A DNA stretch of 64,000 bases, taken from the NCBI RefSeq assembly GCF_036492835.1, contig NZ_AP025314.1:930001-994000 (forward strand), given 5' to 3'. Shown piece after piece: positions 9,259-19,212 of this stretch; position 1 is the first letter of the stretch; each line of letters opens with the position of its first letter. This stretch comes from Fulvitalea axinellae (GTDB taxonomy: Bacteria > Bacteroidota > Bacteroidia > Cytophagales > Cyclobacteriaceae). The notes under the pieces were generated by a model, which saw nothing but the letters and a program-made list of their open reading frames with translations, was not told the DNA's origin and did not search any database. Position numbers and translations under genes: made by a program.

Positions 9259-9286
9259 AAAAAAGCGAGGCCCGGCCCCGCTTTTT
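9259..9286 (-). terminator. Terminator of the GH172 gene
   Basis: AAAAAGCGAGGC (9260-9271) pairs with GCCCCGCTTTTT (9275-9286). One pair is G-U only in the minus-strand transcript, and a run of T follows on that strand, so it serves the minus-strand gene that ends at 9315. Confidence 0.75.
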
Positions 9287-9314
9287 ATATTTAGAATTAT
9301 CGATAAAAACCCGA

Positions 9315-10583
9315 TTACTTCACGCCGCGTTCGCTCAGGTTGGCGGTACGCACTTCCATATCCGGCAAGCCTGGCAGTTCGCTTTGCGGTTTGTCCAGAT
9401 AGAAATAAGCCGTAGCCGAAACGTCGTCGCGACGGTAGAAGGTGGTTGGGGCTACCGGGAAGTTGTCGTCTTCCAGTTTCGGAGGATTTTTCATATCCAA
9501 GTAGCGCTTGCTGGCCTGTTTTCCGTCTTTGCCTACGTATGACCAAAGCACCTTGAACTCTCCGCCCGCTTTGCGGATAGCCATGAGTTTCGGCTTTCTG
9601 GCGTTACCCATCTGCTGGATCGTCACGCGACAGTCTTTATGGAAATAAACCGGATCTTTGGTATGGTAGCGGTAGAAGGCGTAAATGTCTTTGCCTTTGT
9701 CAGAAACCAACGAACCCTGAACCATATTGGCGTATTCGCCTTGGCCCCAGCCCGAACCGATGTAGTCTTCGGTTCCCGTACCCACTAAAGTCGGTAGGTC
9801 TTTGTCGCCGTCGAGGAAGACTTTCACTTCGCCTTCGCCAAACCACGTTCCTTTATAAATTGAATCGCCAAGCACGCCGATGTTCGTACCCAAATAACGG
9901 CCGCGCCCCGATACTCTCGGCAAGATCTCGTAATCTTCGCCAAGGTCCGTTTTCAGGTCACGGTTCCAGTACGCGTGGAAGTACATTACGTTGTCGTCGT
10001 GTCTTGGCACTTCCAAGAAATCGATTTTGTAATAAAACATCAGCTGGTCGTCCGTGTCGTTCGTTACCTCGATACGGCCCGCTTTGCGGTACGGCATCGG
10101 GATGAACGAGTTGAACGATTTTCCCTCGGGCATGGCGAAAAGCTCGCTTTCGAACTTACGGACCATACCGTGTCCGATTCCGAAAAAGTCGGTGAAAGGA
10201 ACGGAAACGGCCGGTTTTTTGGCATCGTCCCAGAACATTTCGATCTTCATTTTACGGCGGTCAGCCGGAGATTTCCACTGGATAGAACTGGCCACCCACA
10301 TTTTGGTGATGATGCCCGCTCCTTTTTGGTCAAAAATCACGGCCTTTTCCCCTGGGCCTAAGAGGATGTAGGCGTCGCCTTTGGCACCTTTGTTCGTTGT
10401 GCCACCTTTGCCTTTGGTAGCATTTGGGTTTTCGGCGCTTACCCATCGGGTTCTTACGCCTTCTGGAGCGGCTTTATAAAACTCCTTGATGCCGGAAAGT
10501 TTGAAGCCTTTGTCCTGCTCCCCCTGACAGGCCACGGCGAAAACAGAGGCTAATGCCAAAAGGAAAAAATACGTTTTTTTCAT
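9315..10583 (-). CDS. GH172 (former DUF2961) family lipoprotein glycosidase
   Basis: A 422-residue lipoprotein: MKKTYFFLLALASVFAVAC has a lipobox with Cys19. The rest matches DUF2961, now glycoside hydrolase family GH172, whose characterised members act on alpha-D-fructofuranosides and alpha-D-arabinofuranosides through two glutamates on a double jelly-roll. The conserved GTGTEDYIGSGWG motif is present with candidate catalytic Glu272. The start at ATG 10583 is chosen because an upstream in-frame start at 10616 would place charged residues before the signal peptide. It forms its own transcription unit, with a terminator at 9259-9286 and another upstream from the neighbouring peptidase gene. 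Its substrate cannot be read from context. Proximity to the GH85 gene may indicate a wider glycan-use region, but nothing else links them. Confidence 0.82.
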   Translation of the reverse strand: MKKTYFFLLALASVFAVACQGEQDKGFKLSGIKEFYKAAPEGVRTRWVSAENPNATKGKGGTTNKGAKGDAYILLGPGEKAVIFDQKGAGIITKMWVASSIQWKSPADRRKMKIEMFWDDAKKPAVSVPFTDFFGIGHGMVRKFESELFAMPEGKSFNSFIPMPYRKAGRIEVTNDTDDQLMFYYKIDFLEVPRHDDNVMYFHAYWNRDLKTDLGEDYEILPRVSGRGRYLGTNIGVLGDSIYKGTWFGEGEVKVFLDGDKDLPTLVGTGTEDYIGSGWGQGEYANMVQGSLVSDKGKDIYAFYRYHTKDPVYFHKDCRVTIQQMGNARKPKLMAIRKAGGEFKVLWSYVGKDGKQASKRYLDMKNPPKLEDDNFPVAPTTFYRRDDVSATAYFYLDKPQSELPGLPDMEVRTANLSERGVK

Positions 10584-10751
10584 TTTTAAATATTTTTTGT
10601 CCGTACAAACAAACATGTGTCAGCGATTGTAAATTTAACCTTTTAGCACCAATATAAAAGCGGGGTTGGGGCAATTCATTGCTTTAGGAGGACGATTTAT
10701 TGGTGTCTCGGTTAAATTTGATCGGGTATTGTCCTAAATAAAAAGTGAGGA

Positions 10752-10795
10752 GAGAAAAAAGAAAGCTCCTGGGATAAATGTCCCAAGAGCTTTCC
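10752..10795 (-). terminator. Terminator of the prolyl oligopeptidase gene
   Basis: GAAAGCTCCTGGGA (10762-10775) pairs with TCCCAAGAGCTTTC (10782-10795). The single non-Watson-Crick position is C-A on plus but G-U on minus, and the T-run (10752-10761 complement) lies on the minus transcript. Confidence 0.8.
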
Positions 10796-10842
10796 GAATA
10801 TACAAAACGAACCCTCGAAAAGGAGCCGTTAGCTTATGTCTT

Positions 10843-13014
10843 TTACTGTACTTGTTTCGCTAATTCCGGCTCGAAGCCCATGTTGTACCAAGCGAAAGCG
10901 AATACGTCAGCTTTCTCCTCGATAATCTTGTCTGTTGGCTTTCCGGCGCCGTGTCCGGCTTTGGATTCGATGCGGATCAAAGTCGGGTTTTGCCCTTGCT
11001 GATGTTTCTGCAAAGTGGCTGCGAACTTAAACGAGTGCGCAGGAACCACGCGGTCATCGTGGTCGGCGGTGAGGATCATCGTGGCCGGATATTCCGCGTC
11101 TTTCACGTTGTGGAGCGGAGAGTATTTGATCAGGTTGTCGAAGTGTTCCTTCTCGTCGCTTGATCCGTATTCCACGGCCCAAGCCCAACCGATCGTGAAT
11201 TTGTGGTAGCGCAACATATCCAATACGCCCACTGCCGGGAAGGCCACTTTGTAGAGGTCTGGACGCTGGGTCATGCAGGCGCCAACGAGCAATCCGCCGT
11301 TTGATCCGCCGGCGATGGCCAAGCGCTCTTTGCTGGTATAGTTCTCTTTGATCAGGTATTCGCCGGCGGCGATGAAGTCGTCGAATACGTTCTGCTTGTT
11401 GAGCTTCATGCCTCCTTCGTGCCAAGCTTGTCCGTACTCGCCACCGCCACGGATATTCGGCTGGGCGTAAACGCCGCCGTTTTCGAGCCAAACGAGCATC
11501 GTGGTGGAAAAGTAAGGCGTAAGGCTGATATCGAAACCGCCGTAAGCGTAGAGGTAAGTCGGGTTGGTGCCGTCAAGCTTCAGGCCTTTTTTGTGTGTGA
11601 TGAACATAGGGACCTTCGTGTCGTCCTTGCTGGTGTAGAATACCTGCTTGGTTTCGTAATCCTCGGCTTTGAAATCGATCTCCGAAGCGCGGAACAGCTC
11701 CGACTTGTTCGATTCGATATCGTACTTGTAAATGTTCGACGGGAAAGTGAACGAGGTGAACGAGTAGAACACTTCCTTGTCGGTTTTCTTTCCGCCAAAA
11801 CCGGAGGCCGTACCGATTCCCGGCAAGGCCACTTCGCCGAGCTCTTTTCCGTCGAGTTCGTAACGGTAAACTTTAGAAGTGGCGTCTTCCATATATTTCA
11901 CCATCATTTTACCTCCGACCAAGGAAACGCTTTGGAGCAGTTTGTCCTTGTTCGGGATCAGGTCTTTCCAATTTTCGGTCGTAGGTTTTTTGAAATCGAC
12001 CTTAACCAAGCGGTTGTTCGGAGCGTCGAGATTGGTTTTTACCAAAACCCCGCCGTCTACGGATTCCACTACTGAGTGGTCGTTGTCAAAATTATCAACC
12101 AAAGTTATGAACGAGGCCGATCCGGTAGGTTTTACCATCAGCATATTGCCGCTGGTGCCTTCCGAAGCGCTCAGTACCAATACGTCCTCTTCTTCGGTCG
12201 TGTAGGCGTAGAAATTACGCAATTCGTGCTCCTTGTCTTCGTAGATCAGCTTGTCGGCGTCCTGGCTTTCTCCCACTTTGTGGAAATACACTTTGTGGAA
12301 TTTGTTTTTGCCCGAATAGGCCGAACCTTCCGACGGCGCGTCGTAACGGCTGTAGTAGAAGCCGTTTCCTTGCCAAGCTATACCCGAAAATTTGCTCCAC
12401 TTAATATGGTCCGCCAACAGCTTTTTGGTGGCGACATCCATCACGAAAATCTCTTTCCAGTCCGATCCCGAACGAGACACGGAGTAAGCCAGATACTTTC
12501 CGTCGCGGGAGAAGGCAACACTACCCAACGCCACGGTTCCGTCTTCCGAAAGTTTGTTAGGGTCGAGGAATTCCGTCGGCTCGCCGTCAAGGGAAGCTTG
12601 CTGATAAAGCACGCTCTGGTTTTGCAGGCCGTTGTTTTTGAAGAAGTACCACTTGTCGCCGGCTTTGAACGGAGATCCGAATTTCGGGTAGTTCCAGATT
12701 TTCTCCAAGCGGTCTTTGATATTCGAGCGGAAAGGGATTTGCTCCAAATAGCCGTCCGTTACTACGTTTTGGGCTTTTACCCAAGCCTCGGTGTCTTTGG
12801 CGGTATCCGCTTCCAGCCAACGGTAAGGGTCGGCCACCTTTGTTCCGAAATAGTCGTCTGTCTGATCGACCGTTTTTGTTTCCGGATAATTCACAGCAAT
12901 AGGTTTGAAGTTGCTTTTTACCGCGGCCTCTTTCACGTTACGGCCGTCTCCGCCACCGCAAGAAGCGAAAGCGAAGCCCGTAGCGCAGGCAAGCAGTAGT
13001 ACAGATTTTTTCAT
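10843..13014 (-). CDS. Prolyl oligopeptidase (S9A) lipoprotein
   Basis: A 723-residue serine peptidase of family S9A, which cleaves short peptides after proline. The signal peptide has a lipobox ending FAFASC (Cys19), so it should be a periplasmic or outer-membrane-anchored lipoprotein. After an N-terminal strand (YPETKTVDQTDDYFGTKVADPYRWLE, typical of the family's entry segment) come a seven-bladed propeller (about residues 105-450) and an alpha/beta hydrolase domain. The nucleophile is Ser571 in AGGSNGGLL, the acid is in DHDDRVVP and the histidine is in KAGHGAGKP. The start at ATG 13014 is chosen because it begins the lipoprotein signal (MKKSVLLLACATGF). It is monocistronic, with its own terminator. 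Confidence 0.93.
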   Translation of the reverse strand: MKKSVLLLACATGFAFASCGGGDGRNVKEAAVKSNFKPIAVNYPETKTVDQTDDYFGTKVADPYRWLEADTAKDTEAWVKAQNVVTDGYLEQIPFRSNIKDRLEKIWNYPKFGSPFKAGDKWYFFKNNGLQNQSVLYQQASLDGEPTEFLDPNKLSEDGTVALGSVAFSRDGKYLAYSVSRSGSDWKEIFVMDVATKKLLADHIKWSKFSGIAWQGNGFYYSRYDAPSEGSAYSGKNKFHKVYFHKVGESQDADKLIYEDKEHELRNFYAYTTEEEDVLVLSASEGTSGNMLMVKPTGSASFITLVDNFDNDHSVVESVDGGVLVKTNLDAPNNRLVKVDFKKPTTENWKDLIPNKDKLLQSVSLVGGKMMVKYMEDATSKVYRYELDGKELGEVALPGIGTASGFGGKKTDKEVFYSFTSFTFPSNIYKYDIESNKSELFRASEIDFKAEDYETKQVFYTSKDDTKVPMFITHKKGLKLDGTNPTYLYAYGGFDISLTPYFSTTMLVWLENGGVYAQPNIRGGGEYGQAWHEGGMKLNKQNVFDDFIAAGEYLIKENYTSKERLAIAGGSNGGLLVGACMTQRPDLYKVAFPAVGVLDMLRYHKFTIGWAWAVEYGSSDEKEHFDNLIKYSPLHNVKDAEYPATMILTADHDDRVVPAHSFKFAATLQKHQQGQNPTLIRIESKAGHGAGKPTDKIIEEKADVFAFAWYNMGFEPELAKQVQ

Positions 13015-13256
13015 GATGTAGGTTTTAAACCGGTTTGTTGGATTAATTAATACGGGAAAAAATGACGGCGAAACATCCATTTTACGGTTCGTTGACCGTT
13101 AACGGGCCTTTCGCCATATACAATCAAGCTAAAAAATCGCTAAAACACAAAAGTTAGGCTACGGGAAACGCTTCCGCAACAATATTGTCTTTAAACTTTC
13201 CAAAACCCAATAGAATTTCAAAATCGATTGAACGCTCCGAATTTCCTTAAAAAATA

Positions 13257-13290
13257 GAAAGGCTCCGCAATTTTTATTGCGGAGCCTTTC
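13257..13290 (-). terminator. Terminator of feoAB
   Basis: GAAAGGCTCCGCAA (13257-13270) and TTGCGGAGCCTTTC (13277-13290) make a 14-bp perfect stem. The minus transcript continues into a T-run (complement of the A-run just left of 13257). Confidence 0.8.
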
Positions 13291-13351
13291 TTGTGAGTGT
13301 AAGAAGTCTTAGCTATTCCAGTTTTAGATTTCCAGATGGCCTCTTAATAAC

Positions 13352-15448
13352 TTAAGAAAAAGCATGATAGGCCAATAACGCCGATCCATAGGCCAAAGCC
13401 GTCATGTAGGCGAACTGGATAGCAGGCCATTTCCAGCTTTTTGTCTCACGTTTTACAATAGCCAAGGTACTCATACATTGCATTGCGAAAGCGTAAAACA
13501 GTAATAATGAGAAGCCCACGGCTGGCGTGAATCTAGGTCCGCCGGTGTCGGGGTTTATTTCTTGGGCCATTCTGTGGGCCACGGTTCCTTCGTCGTCTCC
13601 GCCACTGCCTACGCTGTAGATCGTGGCCATGGTTCCCACAAACACTTCGCGGGCGGCGAACGATGAAACCAAAGCGATGCCGATTTTCCAATCGTAACCC
13701 AAAGGCTCGATCAACGGCTCTATGCTTTTGCCCAAAATTCCGGCGTAAGAGTGTTCCAGTTTATAAGCGGCTACGGCGTCTTCGAAAGCTGTTTCGTCGG
13801 ATTTGTCTACTGTCAGAGCTACTTTGTCCTCGGCTTTTTCCATTACATCAGAAGGGCCGTAGGAGGCCAAAGCCCAAAGGATAACGGAGATGGCCATAAT
13901 GATTTTACCGGCCTCAAACACGAAGGTTTTTGACTTTTCCAGTACCGTTACGCCCACGTTTTTGAAGCGGGGAATGCGGTAATCCGGCAATTCCATCATC
14001 AGAATGGATTTCGAGCTGGTCTTCAGGAATTTGCTGAATACCCAAGCGACCAAAACAGAAGCCAAGAATCCGATAATATAAAGCCCCATCAGAGTGATTC
14101 CCTGTAGGTTGAAGCCAAGGTAAGCGGTCTCGGGTACCACTAAAGCGATCAGGATGGCATAAACTGGCAGACGGGCCGAACAGCTCATCAACGGCGTGAC
14201 CATAATCGTGATCAGACGGTCGCGCGGGTTTTCGATGCTTCGCGTGGCCATTACGCCGGGGATGGCGCAGGCGGCGCCGGAGATCAACGGTACTACGCTT
14301 CGTCCGTTCAGGCCGAATTTGCGCATCACTTTGTCCATCAGGAACACTACGCGGGCCATATATCCACTTTCTTCCAAAAGGGAAATAAAGCCGAAGAGGA
14401 TAGCGATTTGGGGAACGAAGATGACCACACCTCCGATTCCGGGAATCAGCCCGTCGGCCAAGAGGCTGGCCAGCGGGCCTTCAGGCATCACCGAAGATGT
14501 CCAGGAGGCCAGATCAGCGAAAGCGCCATCGATCAGATCCATCGGGATGGTGGCCCATTTGTAAATCGCTTGGAAAATCAGGAACAGAATTCCGAAGAAA
14601 ATGGCGTAACCGTATACTTTGTGAGTAAGCGCCCGGTCAATTTTCTCGGTCAGGGTAGCGCCTTTCGAGTTTGTTATCTTTTCGGTAACGCAAGCTACGA
14701 TTTCGGCGATTCTGGAATAGCGCAAAACCACTTCGCGCGCCCGCGTCTTTGCGGCGTCGAAGCCCGTGTCTTCGCTGATTCGCTTCAAAGCGTCCCGGTC
14801 ACGGTCGTCCAGATTTGGCAACAGCATATATTGCTGACCATATTGGTAGGCCATATAAGGGTTGGCCATATGGAAATGTTCGCTTACGCTTCCCACCAGC
14901 TCGCCGGCGGAATGTTCCGCTTCGAATACTTTTTGGGTTGAAGGATCCGGGATTTCGTCGAAATAGTGCTTCAGTTCATCGCATCCTTTGCCGGAACGTC
15001 CGTCGACAGGGACAACCGGAACGCCCAAAGCCTCCGAGAGTTTGTCTATGTGCACCTTCAGGCCTTTGGCTTCGGCCATATCTGTCATTGTCAGGGCCAC
15101 CACTACGGGCAATCCCATGTCAATGATTTGGGTACAAAGCAAAAGGTTACGTTTCAGATTTGAGGCGTCGACCATTACCACGGCCAAATCCGGGCGCTGT
15201 TTGTGGCAACTCAAGGTTTCGATCACCACGCGCTCGTCAGCCGAACGGGGGTAAATGCTGTAGGTACCCGGCAAATCCACTATTTGGCAACGTTTGCCGG
15301 AGGCAGAATCGCTGAAACCGTATTTTTTGTCGACAGTTACGCCTGGATAGTTACCGATTTTTTGGCTCAGGCCCGTCAAATGATTAAAAACCGAGGATTT
15401 CCCGGCGTTGGGATTACCCACCAACCCCACTTTCAATGTCTTCTCCAC
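13352..15448 (-). CDS. feoB: Ferrous iron transporter FeoB
   Basis: A 698-residue inner-membrane Fe(II) transporter. The N-terminal GTPase shows the P-loop GNPNAGKSS (residues 11-19), the switch segment YPGVTVDKK and the G3 motif DLPGTYS. A helical GDI-like region follows, then the polytopic Gate domains (e.g. GVVIFVPQIAILFGFISLLE, SGAACAIPGVMATRSIENP). The start codon is GTG at 15448; no ATG lies between it and the P-loop. It is 7 bases downstream of feoA and is clearly cotranscribed with it. Expression is probably controlled from the palindrome upstream of feoA. No feoC is seen; after feoB there is only a terminator. Confidence 0.95.
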   Translation of the reverse strand: MEKTLKVGLVGNPNAGKSSVFNHLTGLSQKIGNYPGVTVDKKYGFSDSASGKRCQIVDLPGTYSIYPRSADERVVIETLSCHKQRPDLAVVMVDASNLKRNLLLCTQIIDMGLPVVVALTMTDMAEAKGLKVHIDKLSEALGVPVVPVDGRSGKGCDELKHYFDEIPDPSTQKVFEAEHSAGELVGSVSEHFHMANPYMAYQYGQQYMLLPNLDDRDRDALKRISEDTGFDAAKTRAREVVLRYSRIAEIVACVTEKITNSKGATLTEKIDRALTHKVYGYAIFFGILFLIFQAIYKWATIPMDLIDGAFADLASWTSSVMPEGPLASLLADGLIPGIGGVVIFVPQIAILFGFISLLEESGYMARVVFLMDKVMRKFGLNGRSVVPLISGAACAIPGVMATRSIENPRDRLITIMVTPLMSCSARLPVYAILIALVVPETAYLGFNLQGITLMGLYIIGFLASVLVAWVFSKFLKTSSKSILMMELPDYRIPRFKNVGVTVLEKSKTFVFEAGKIIMAISVILWALASYGPSDVMEKAEDKVALTVDKSDETAFEDAVAAYKLEHSYAGILGKSIEPLIEPLGYDWKIGIALVSSFAAREVFVGTMATIYSVGSGGDDEGTVAHRMAQEINPDTGGPRFTPAVGFSLLLFYAFAMQCMSTLAIVKRETKSWKWPAIQFAYMTALAYGSALLAYHAFS

Positions 15449-15455
15449 GGCGGTA

Positions 15456-15680
15456 TTATTCTACAGTGATAACAGAAGCCTCGTCCTTTCGCAGGGAAAG
15501 CTGATAATCGGCCACCCGGATGGCGATCGGGTCGCCCAAGGGTGCGACGAGCTTAAGCGTCACTTCCTCACCGGGCAAACATCCCATTTCCAATAGTTTA
15601 AGCGAAAGGCTGTCGTCGGCAAATCCGCGGATTATCGCGGTCTCGCCTATTTTCAGGTCGGCTACTGTCCTGTTCTTCAT
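15456..15680 (-). CDS. feoA: FeoA, SH3-like accessory protein of ferrous iron uptake
   Basis: A 74-residue FeoA-domain protein (MKNRTVADLKIGETAIIRGF, then LLEMGCLPGEEV and IAIRVADYQLSLRKDEA). It is cytosolic and is thought to modulate the FeoB GTPase. The start ATG 15680 lies 14 bases from an inverted-repeat operator (15694-15712). The reading frame ends 7 bases before feoB, giving a two-gene feoAB operon. The length is typical of stand-alone FeoA. Confidence 0.93.
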   Translation of the reverse strand: MKNRTVADLKIGETAIIRGFADDSLSLKLLEMGCLPGEEVTLKLVAPLGDPIAIRVADYQLSLRKDEASVITVE

Positions 15681-15693
15681 GGAGTGTGAATTT

Positions 15694-15712
15694 ATTTAGA
15701 CTCTATCTAAAT
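15694..15712 (-). promoter_or_regulatory. Palindromic operator upstream of feoAB (candidate iron box)
   Basis: On the minus strand ATTTAGA-TAGAG-TCTAAAT is a perfect 7-5-7 inverted repeat, 14-32 bases upstream of the feoA start. A near copy (15 of 19 positions) lies upstream of the TonB-receptor gene at 28447-28465. The form resembles boxes of DtxR/MntR-type metal repressors. The actual regulator is not in the window. Confidence 0.65.
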
Positions 15713-15797
15713 CCAGAGCCGAATTTAACGGCTTTCAAGGGAAAGAAAAACGCTTTGCCCCGTTAATTTCACAATAGGCTAAGGCGAACCGGGAATT

Positions 15798-16250
15798 TTA
15801 CAATTCATCGAGGATATCCCGGGCCAAATCGGCTTCGAATCCCTTTCCTGCCAGATAACGAAGAACTTTCATTTTTCGCTCAAAATCGTTCCTGCCTTTT
15901 ACGGATTTCCATTTAGCCCGGGCCAAATCGGCCATGGTCTCGGCGTATTCGGCTTCCGGAATCTCCTCCATCCCGATGTTTATCAGCTCGTCTTGCAGGT
16001 TTTTCATCCTTAAGGTTTGCGCTATCTTTCGTCGTCCCCATTTTTTGTAAAAAAACTTACCACGCACGAAAGACTTGGCGTAACGTTCCTCATCTATAAA
16101 TCCGTCCGACTGCAATTCGCCCAATAATCGGGCGATTTCTTCTTCCGTCAGCCCGTATTTTATGGCTTTTTCGGCGGCTTCGTGCGTACAGCGGTCTTGG
16201 TAAGCGCAAAAACTCATCAGCGCCTGTTTGGCTCTCTGGTAATTTTCCAT
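15798..16250 (-). CDS. recX: Regulatory protein RecX
   Basis: A 150-residue RecX-family protein that modulates RecA filaments. It is almost wholly helical, with the three-helix RecX repeats visible in order: an N-terminal segment (AKQALMSFCAYQDRCTHEAA), GLTEEEIARLLGELQSDGFIDEERYAKSFVRGKFFYKKWGRRKI as two consecutive motifs (shown in part: DEERYAKSFVRGK, KKWGRRKIAQTL), and a C-terminal DFERKMKVLRYLAGKGF. ATG 16250 is preferred; an in-frame TTG at 16271 would add seven residues. recA is not nearby. The gene is divergent from murF-alr, with 136 bases between starts. Confidence 0.9.
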   Translation of the reverse strand: MENYQRAKQALMSFCAYQDRCTHEAAEKAIKYGLTEEEIARLLGELQSDGFIDEERYAKSFVRGKFFYKKWGRRKIAQTLRMKNLQDELINIGMEEIPEAEYAETMADLARAKWKSVKGRNDFERKMKVLRYLAGKGFEADLARDILDEL

Positions 16251-16386
16251 TCCGTAATGTTTGACCGGCAAATATATGCGTCAGTCCAAGCCTGCGCAAT
16301 ATCTTGCCAAAGTCATCCGGTATTGCGTAATTGACCGATTCCGAAAAACTATCTGAAAAAGTAACGCCATCGCCGGGCTTCCGATC

Positions 16387-18852
16387 ATGAAAACCTTTGA
16401 CCTTCCGCAAATCACAGGAGGAAAATATATCCGAAAAACCTTCGACGAAGACATCAAGTTCCTTATCACCGACAGCCGAAAACCCGTTCTCAGTCCCAAG
16501 GCGCTGTTTTTCGCAATCCGGGGCGAACGGCACGACGGCCACCGTTACCTCGCCGATCTTTATGCGCAGGGCGTGCGCCAGTTTGTGGTGGAACGCCAAC
16601 TGTCCGGCACCGAATCGGAAGCTTTGCCGGAGGCGAATGTTCTTTTGGTGGAAAATAGCGTGGATGCGCTTCAGAAAATAGCGTCACGTCATCGCCGGGG
16701 TTTTGAATATCCGTTGGTGGCCGTGACTGGGAGTAACGGCAAGACGATAGTAAAGGAATGGCTGGCCAAACTGCTCGGTTCGGAAACTTCCGTGGTGCGC
16801 AATCCGGGAAGTTACAATTCGCAGATCGGCGTTCCGCTTTCGGTTTGGGAAATGGCCGAGGGCTTCGGTTACGCCGTTTTCGAGGCGGGAATTTCCAAAC
16901 TGGGCGAGATGCGCAAGCTTTGGGAAATCCTGCGCCCCGATATCGGGATTTTCACCAATATCGGCCCGGCCCATGACGAAGGTTTCGAGAATCGCCTTCA
17001 TAAAATCAAAGAGAAAATCCGTTTGTTCGAAGGTTGCCGTAAGATTGTCTTCCGGGCGGATCAAACCGAGGTTCGGCAGGCTTTGGAGCAAAAATTCGAA
17101 CCGGATACGCTTCTTTCATGGACTACGGAAAATGATATTTCGGCGGATTTTCGCTTTCGAGCGGAAGATTCCCCTTCGGGTTCGCGTATCGAAGCTAGAT
17201 GTGGGGAAGCCGACGAGTTTTTCGCTTTTCCTTTTCGCGATGAGGCTTCGGTGGAAAATATTCTCCATGTTCTGGCACTTTTGCTTTCCGAAGGTTTCCC
17301 TGTGGAAAAATTACGGCAAGGTTTAGTAAAGCTTCAGCCCGTTTCAATGCGCCTGGAACTGAAAAAAGCGGTTGGGCGCTCTTACCTCATCGATGACAGT
17401 TACAATAACGACCGGGCGGGTTTGCGTCGCGCGCTTGATCTGTTGGTTCGGATTCGCCAGAAAAAGAAAAAGACGCTGATCCTTTCCGATATGAGGGAAT
17501 CCGGCCTTCCTCCGGAAAAACTCTATCCGGAAATCGCCGATATCGTCAACGGTTCGGGGATTAGCAGGTTTATCGGAATCGGGGAGGAAATCAGAGAATT
17601 TGGAATGCTGTTTCCCGCAGATGCGGTTTTCTTCGGATCAACGGAAGAATTCCTTCGGAATACCCGGAGCCTTAACCTCAAAGACGAGATTATCTTGGTG
17701 AAAGGTGCCCGGGAAATGCGTTTCGAGCGGATTGTCCGGAAATTGGAAGAAAAGGCTCATGGTACCCGCTTGGAGGTGAACCTTGACGCTATTACGCATA
17801 ATCTCAATTTTTACAGAAGTCGTCTTCGCCCGGAAACCAAAATCATGGTGATGGTAAAAGCCTTTGGCTACGGCAACGGCGGACAGGAAATAGCGGATTT
17901 GCTCCAATATCACCGAGTCGACTATTTGGGCGTGGCTTATGCCGACGAGGGTGTTTCGCTTAGGCAACAAGGAATCCGGATCCCGATTATGGTGATGAAT
18001 ACTTCCGAAGTCGATTTTGAAAATATTCTGGAATACGATCTGGAACCCGAGATTTACAGTTTCGATATTCTGCGTGACTTTTCGGAATTTATGGAGAATA
18101 CCGACAAAAAGGTCAAAGTCCACCTAAAAGTTGATACCGGAATGAGGCGCTTGGGCTTCGCCTCCGATAAAGGCATAGAACTGGCCCGTACGCTCAAGAA
18201 AACGCCGGCGCTGGAAGTGGCCAGCGTATTTTCCCACCTCGCCGGCGCCGACGGGCCGGAACACGTGGCTTTTTCCGCCCGGCAGGTCCGTGAACTGAAC
18301 GGATTCTATGATGATTTTTGCGCCGTCTATGGCAAACGCCCTATGCGCCATACGCTGAATTCCGCTGGAATCGTACGTTTTCCCGAATACCAATTCGATA
18401 TGGTTCGCCTCGGTATCGGCTTATATGGGGTGGAGGCGAATGGCGAGTTGCAGGAACATCTCCGCAATGTCAGTTCGCTGAAAACCGTGATTTCCCAAAT
18501 CCGGAATATTCCCGCCGGCGAAAGTGTCGGCTATTCGCGTAAAGGCCGTTTCGAGCGAGACGGCAGGATAGCTACTGTAGCGATCGGTTACGCCGACGGA
18601 TTCCGGCGCGTATTCGGCAACGGTAATGCACGGATGCTCGTCAATGGCCGGCTCGCTCCGACCGTCGGCAATATCTGTATGGACATGTGCATGATCGATA
18701 TTACGGGTATCGAAGCCGAGGTGGGCGACGAAGTGACGGTGTTTGGAGAAACGCCGACGGTAAGCCGGTTGGCTGATGACGCAAGCACCATCGCCTATGA
18801 AATCCTAACGGATATTGGACAGCGGGTAAAGCGTGTTTTTATCACCGAATAA
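16387..18852 (+). CDS. Bifunctional MurF ligase / alanine racemase fusion
   Basis: An 821-residue fusion of two peptidoglycan-precursor enzymes. Residues 1 to about 455 are MurF (adds D-Ala-D-Ala to UDP-MurNAc-tripeptide): ATP P-loop VTGSNGKTIVKEW, and DDSYNNDRAGL where the family has DSYNANP. Residues about 457-821 are PLP-dependent alanine racemase: EVNLDAITHNL, PLP lysine in MVMVKAFGYGNGG (Lys491), RLGFAS, and the second catalytic tyrosine in SVGYSRKGRF followed by VAIGYADGF. The fusion couples D-alanine supply to its use and is a known Bacteroidota arrangement. The start ATG 16387 precedes MKTFDLPQITGG. No partner mur gene is adjacent. Confidence 0.94.
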   Translation: MKTFDLPQITGGKYIRKTFDEDIKFLITDSRKPVLSPKALFFAIRGERHDGHRYLADLYAQGVRQFVVERQLSGTESEALPEANVLLVENSVDALQKIASRHRRGFEYPLVAVTGSNGKTIVKEWLAKLLGSETSVVRNPGSYNSQIGVPLSVWEMAEGFGYAVFEAGISKLGEMRKLWEILRPDIGIFTNIGPAHDEGFENRLHKIKEKIRLFEGCRKIVFRADQTEVRQALEQKFEPDTLLSWTTENDISADFRFRAEDSPSGSRIEARCGEADEFFAFPFRDEASVENILHVLALLLSEGFPVEKLRQGLVKLQPVSMRLELKKAVGRSYLIDDSYNNDRAGLRRALDLLVRIRQKKKKTLILSDMRESGLPPEKLYPEIADIVNGSGISRFIGIGEEIREFGMLFPADAVFFGSTEEFLRNTRSLNLKDEIILVKGAREMRFERIVRKLEEKAHGTRLEVNLDAITHNLNFYRSRLRPETKIMVMVKAFGYGNGGQEIADLLQYHRVDYLGVAYADEGVSLRQQGIRIPIMVMNTSEVDFENILEYDLEPEIYSFDILRDFSEFMENTDKKVKVHLKVDTGMRRLGFASDKGIELARTLKKTPALEVASVFSHLAGADGPEHVAFSARQVRELNGFYDDFCAVYGKRPMRHTLNSAGIVRFPEYQFDMVRLGIGLYGVEANGELQEHLRNVSSLKTVISQIRNIPAGESVGYSRKGRFERDGRIATVAIGYADGFRRVFGNGNARMLVNGRLAPTVGNICMDMCMIDITGIEAEVGDEVTVFGETPTVSRLADDASTIAYEILTDIGQRVKRVFITE

Positions 18853-19212
18853 CCGACTCCGGCGGGCTACATGCAACGCTTGCCGGTGAGTTCGGGTCTT
18901 TCCTTTGGAGGCTGTACGGCTTTATTTATATTTCATGGCTACCGATGCGTAGTAATGTTGTAAATTCGTACGTTTTTTAAGTATATTATTGAAAATATTA
19001 GTGCGTCAACAGCAACTAAAACAGGCCTTCGATCCAAACCGATTACGTTTGGAAAAGACAGCTATCGCTTAAAACATAAAACAGACAATCTCGGACCCGA
19101 AAACCAATAATTTTTGGACCGTTTCGGCAAAAGCGGGTTTTTCGCTGTAACCTTTTGCCTGCCAGTCCTTATACTAATATCGGGGCCGTTACAAACTACC
19201 TGAAACAGGACA
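18853..19212. other. 360-bp intergenic region without a recognisable gene
   Basis: The middle is A+T-rich. No ORF with coding character, RNA gene or strong hairpin was seen. It presumably contains the terminator region of murF-alr and the promoter of the FAD oxidoreductase gene. Confidence 0.4.
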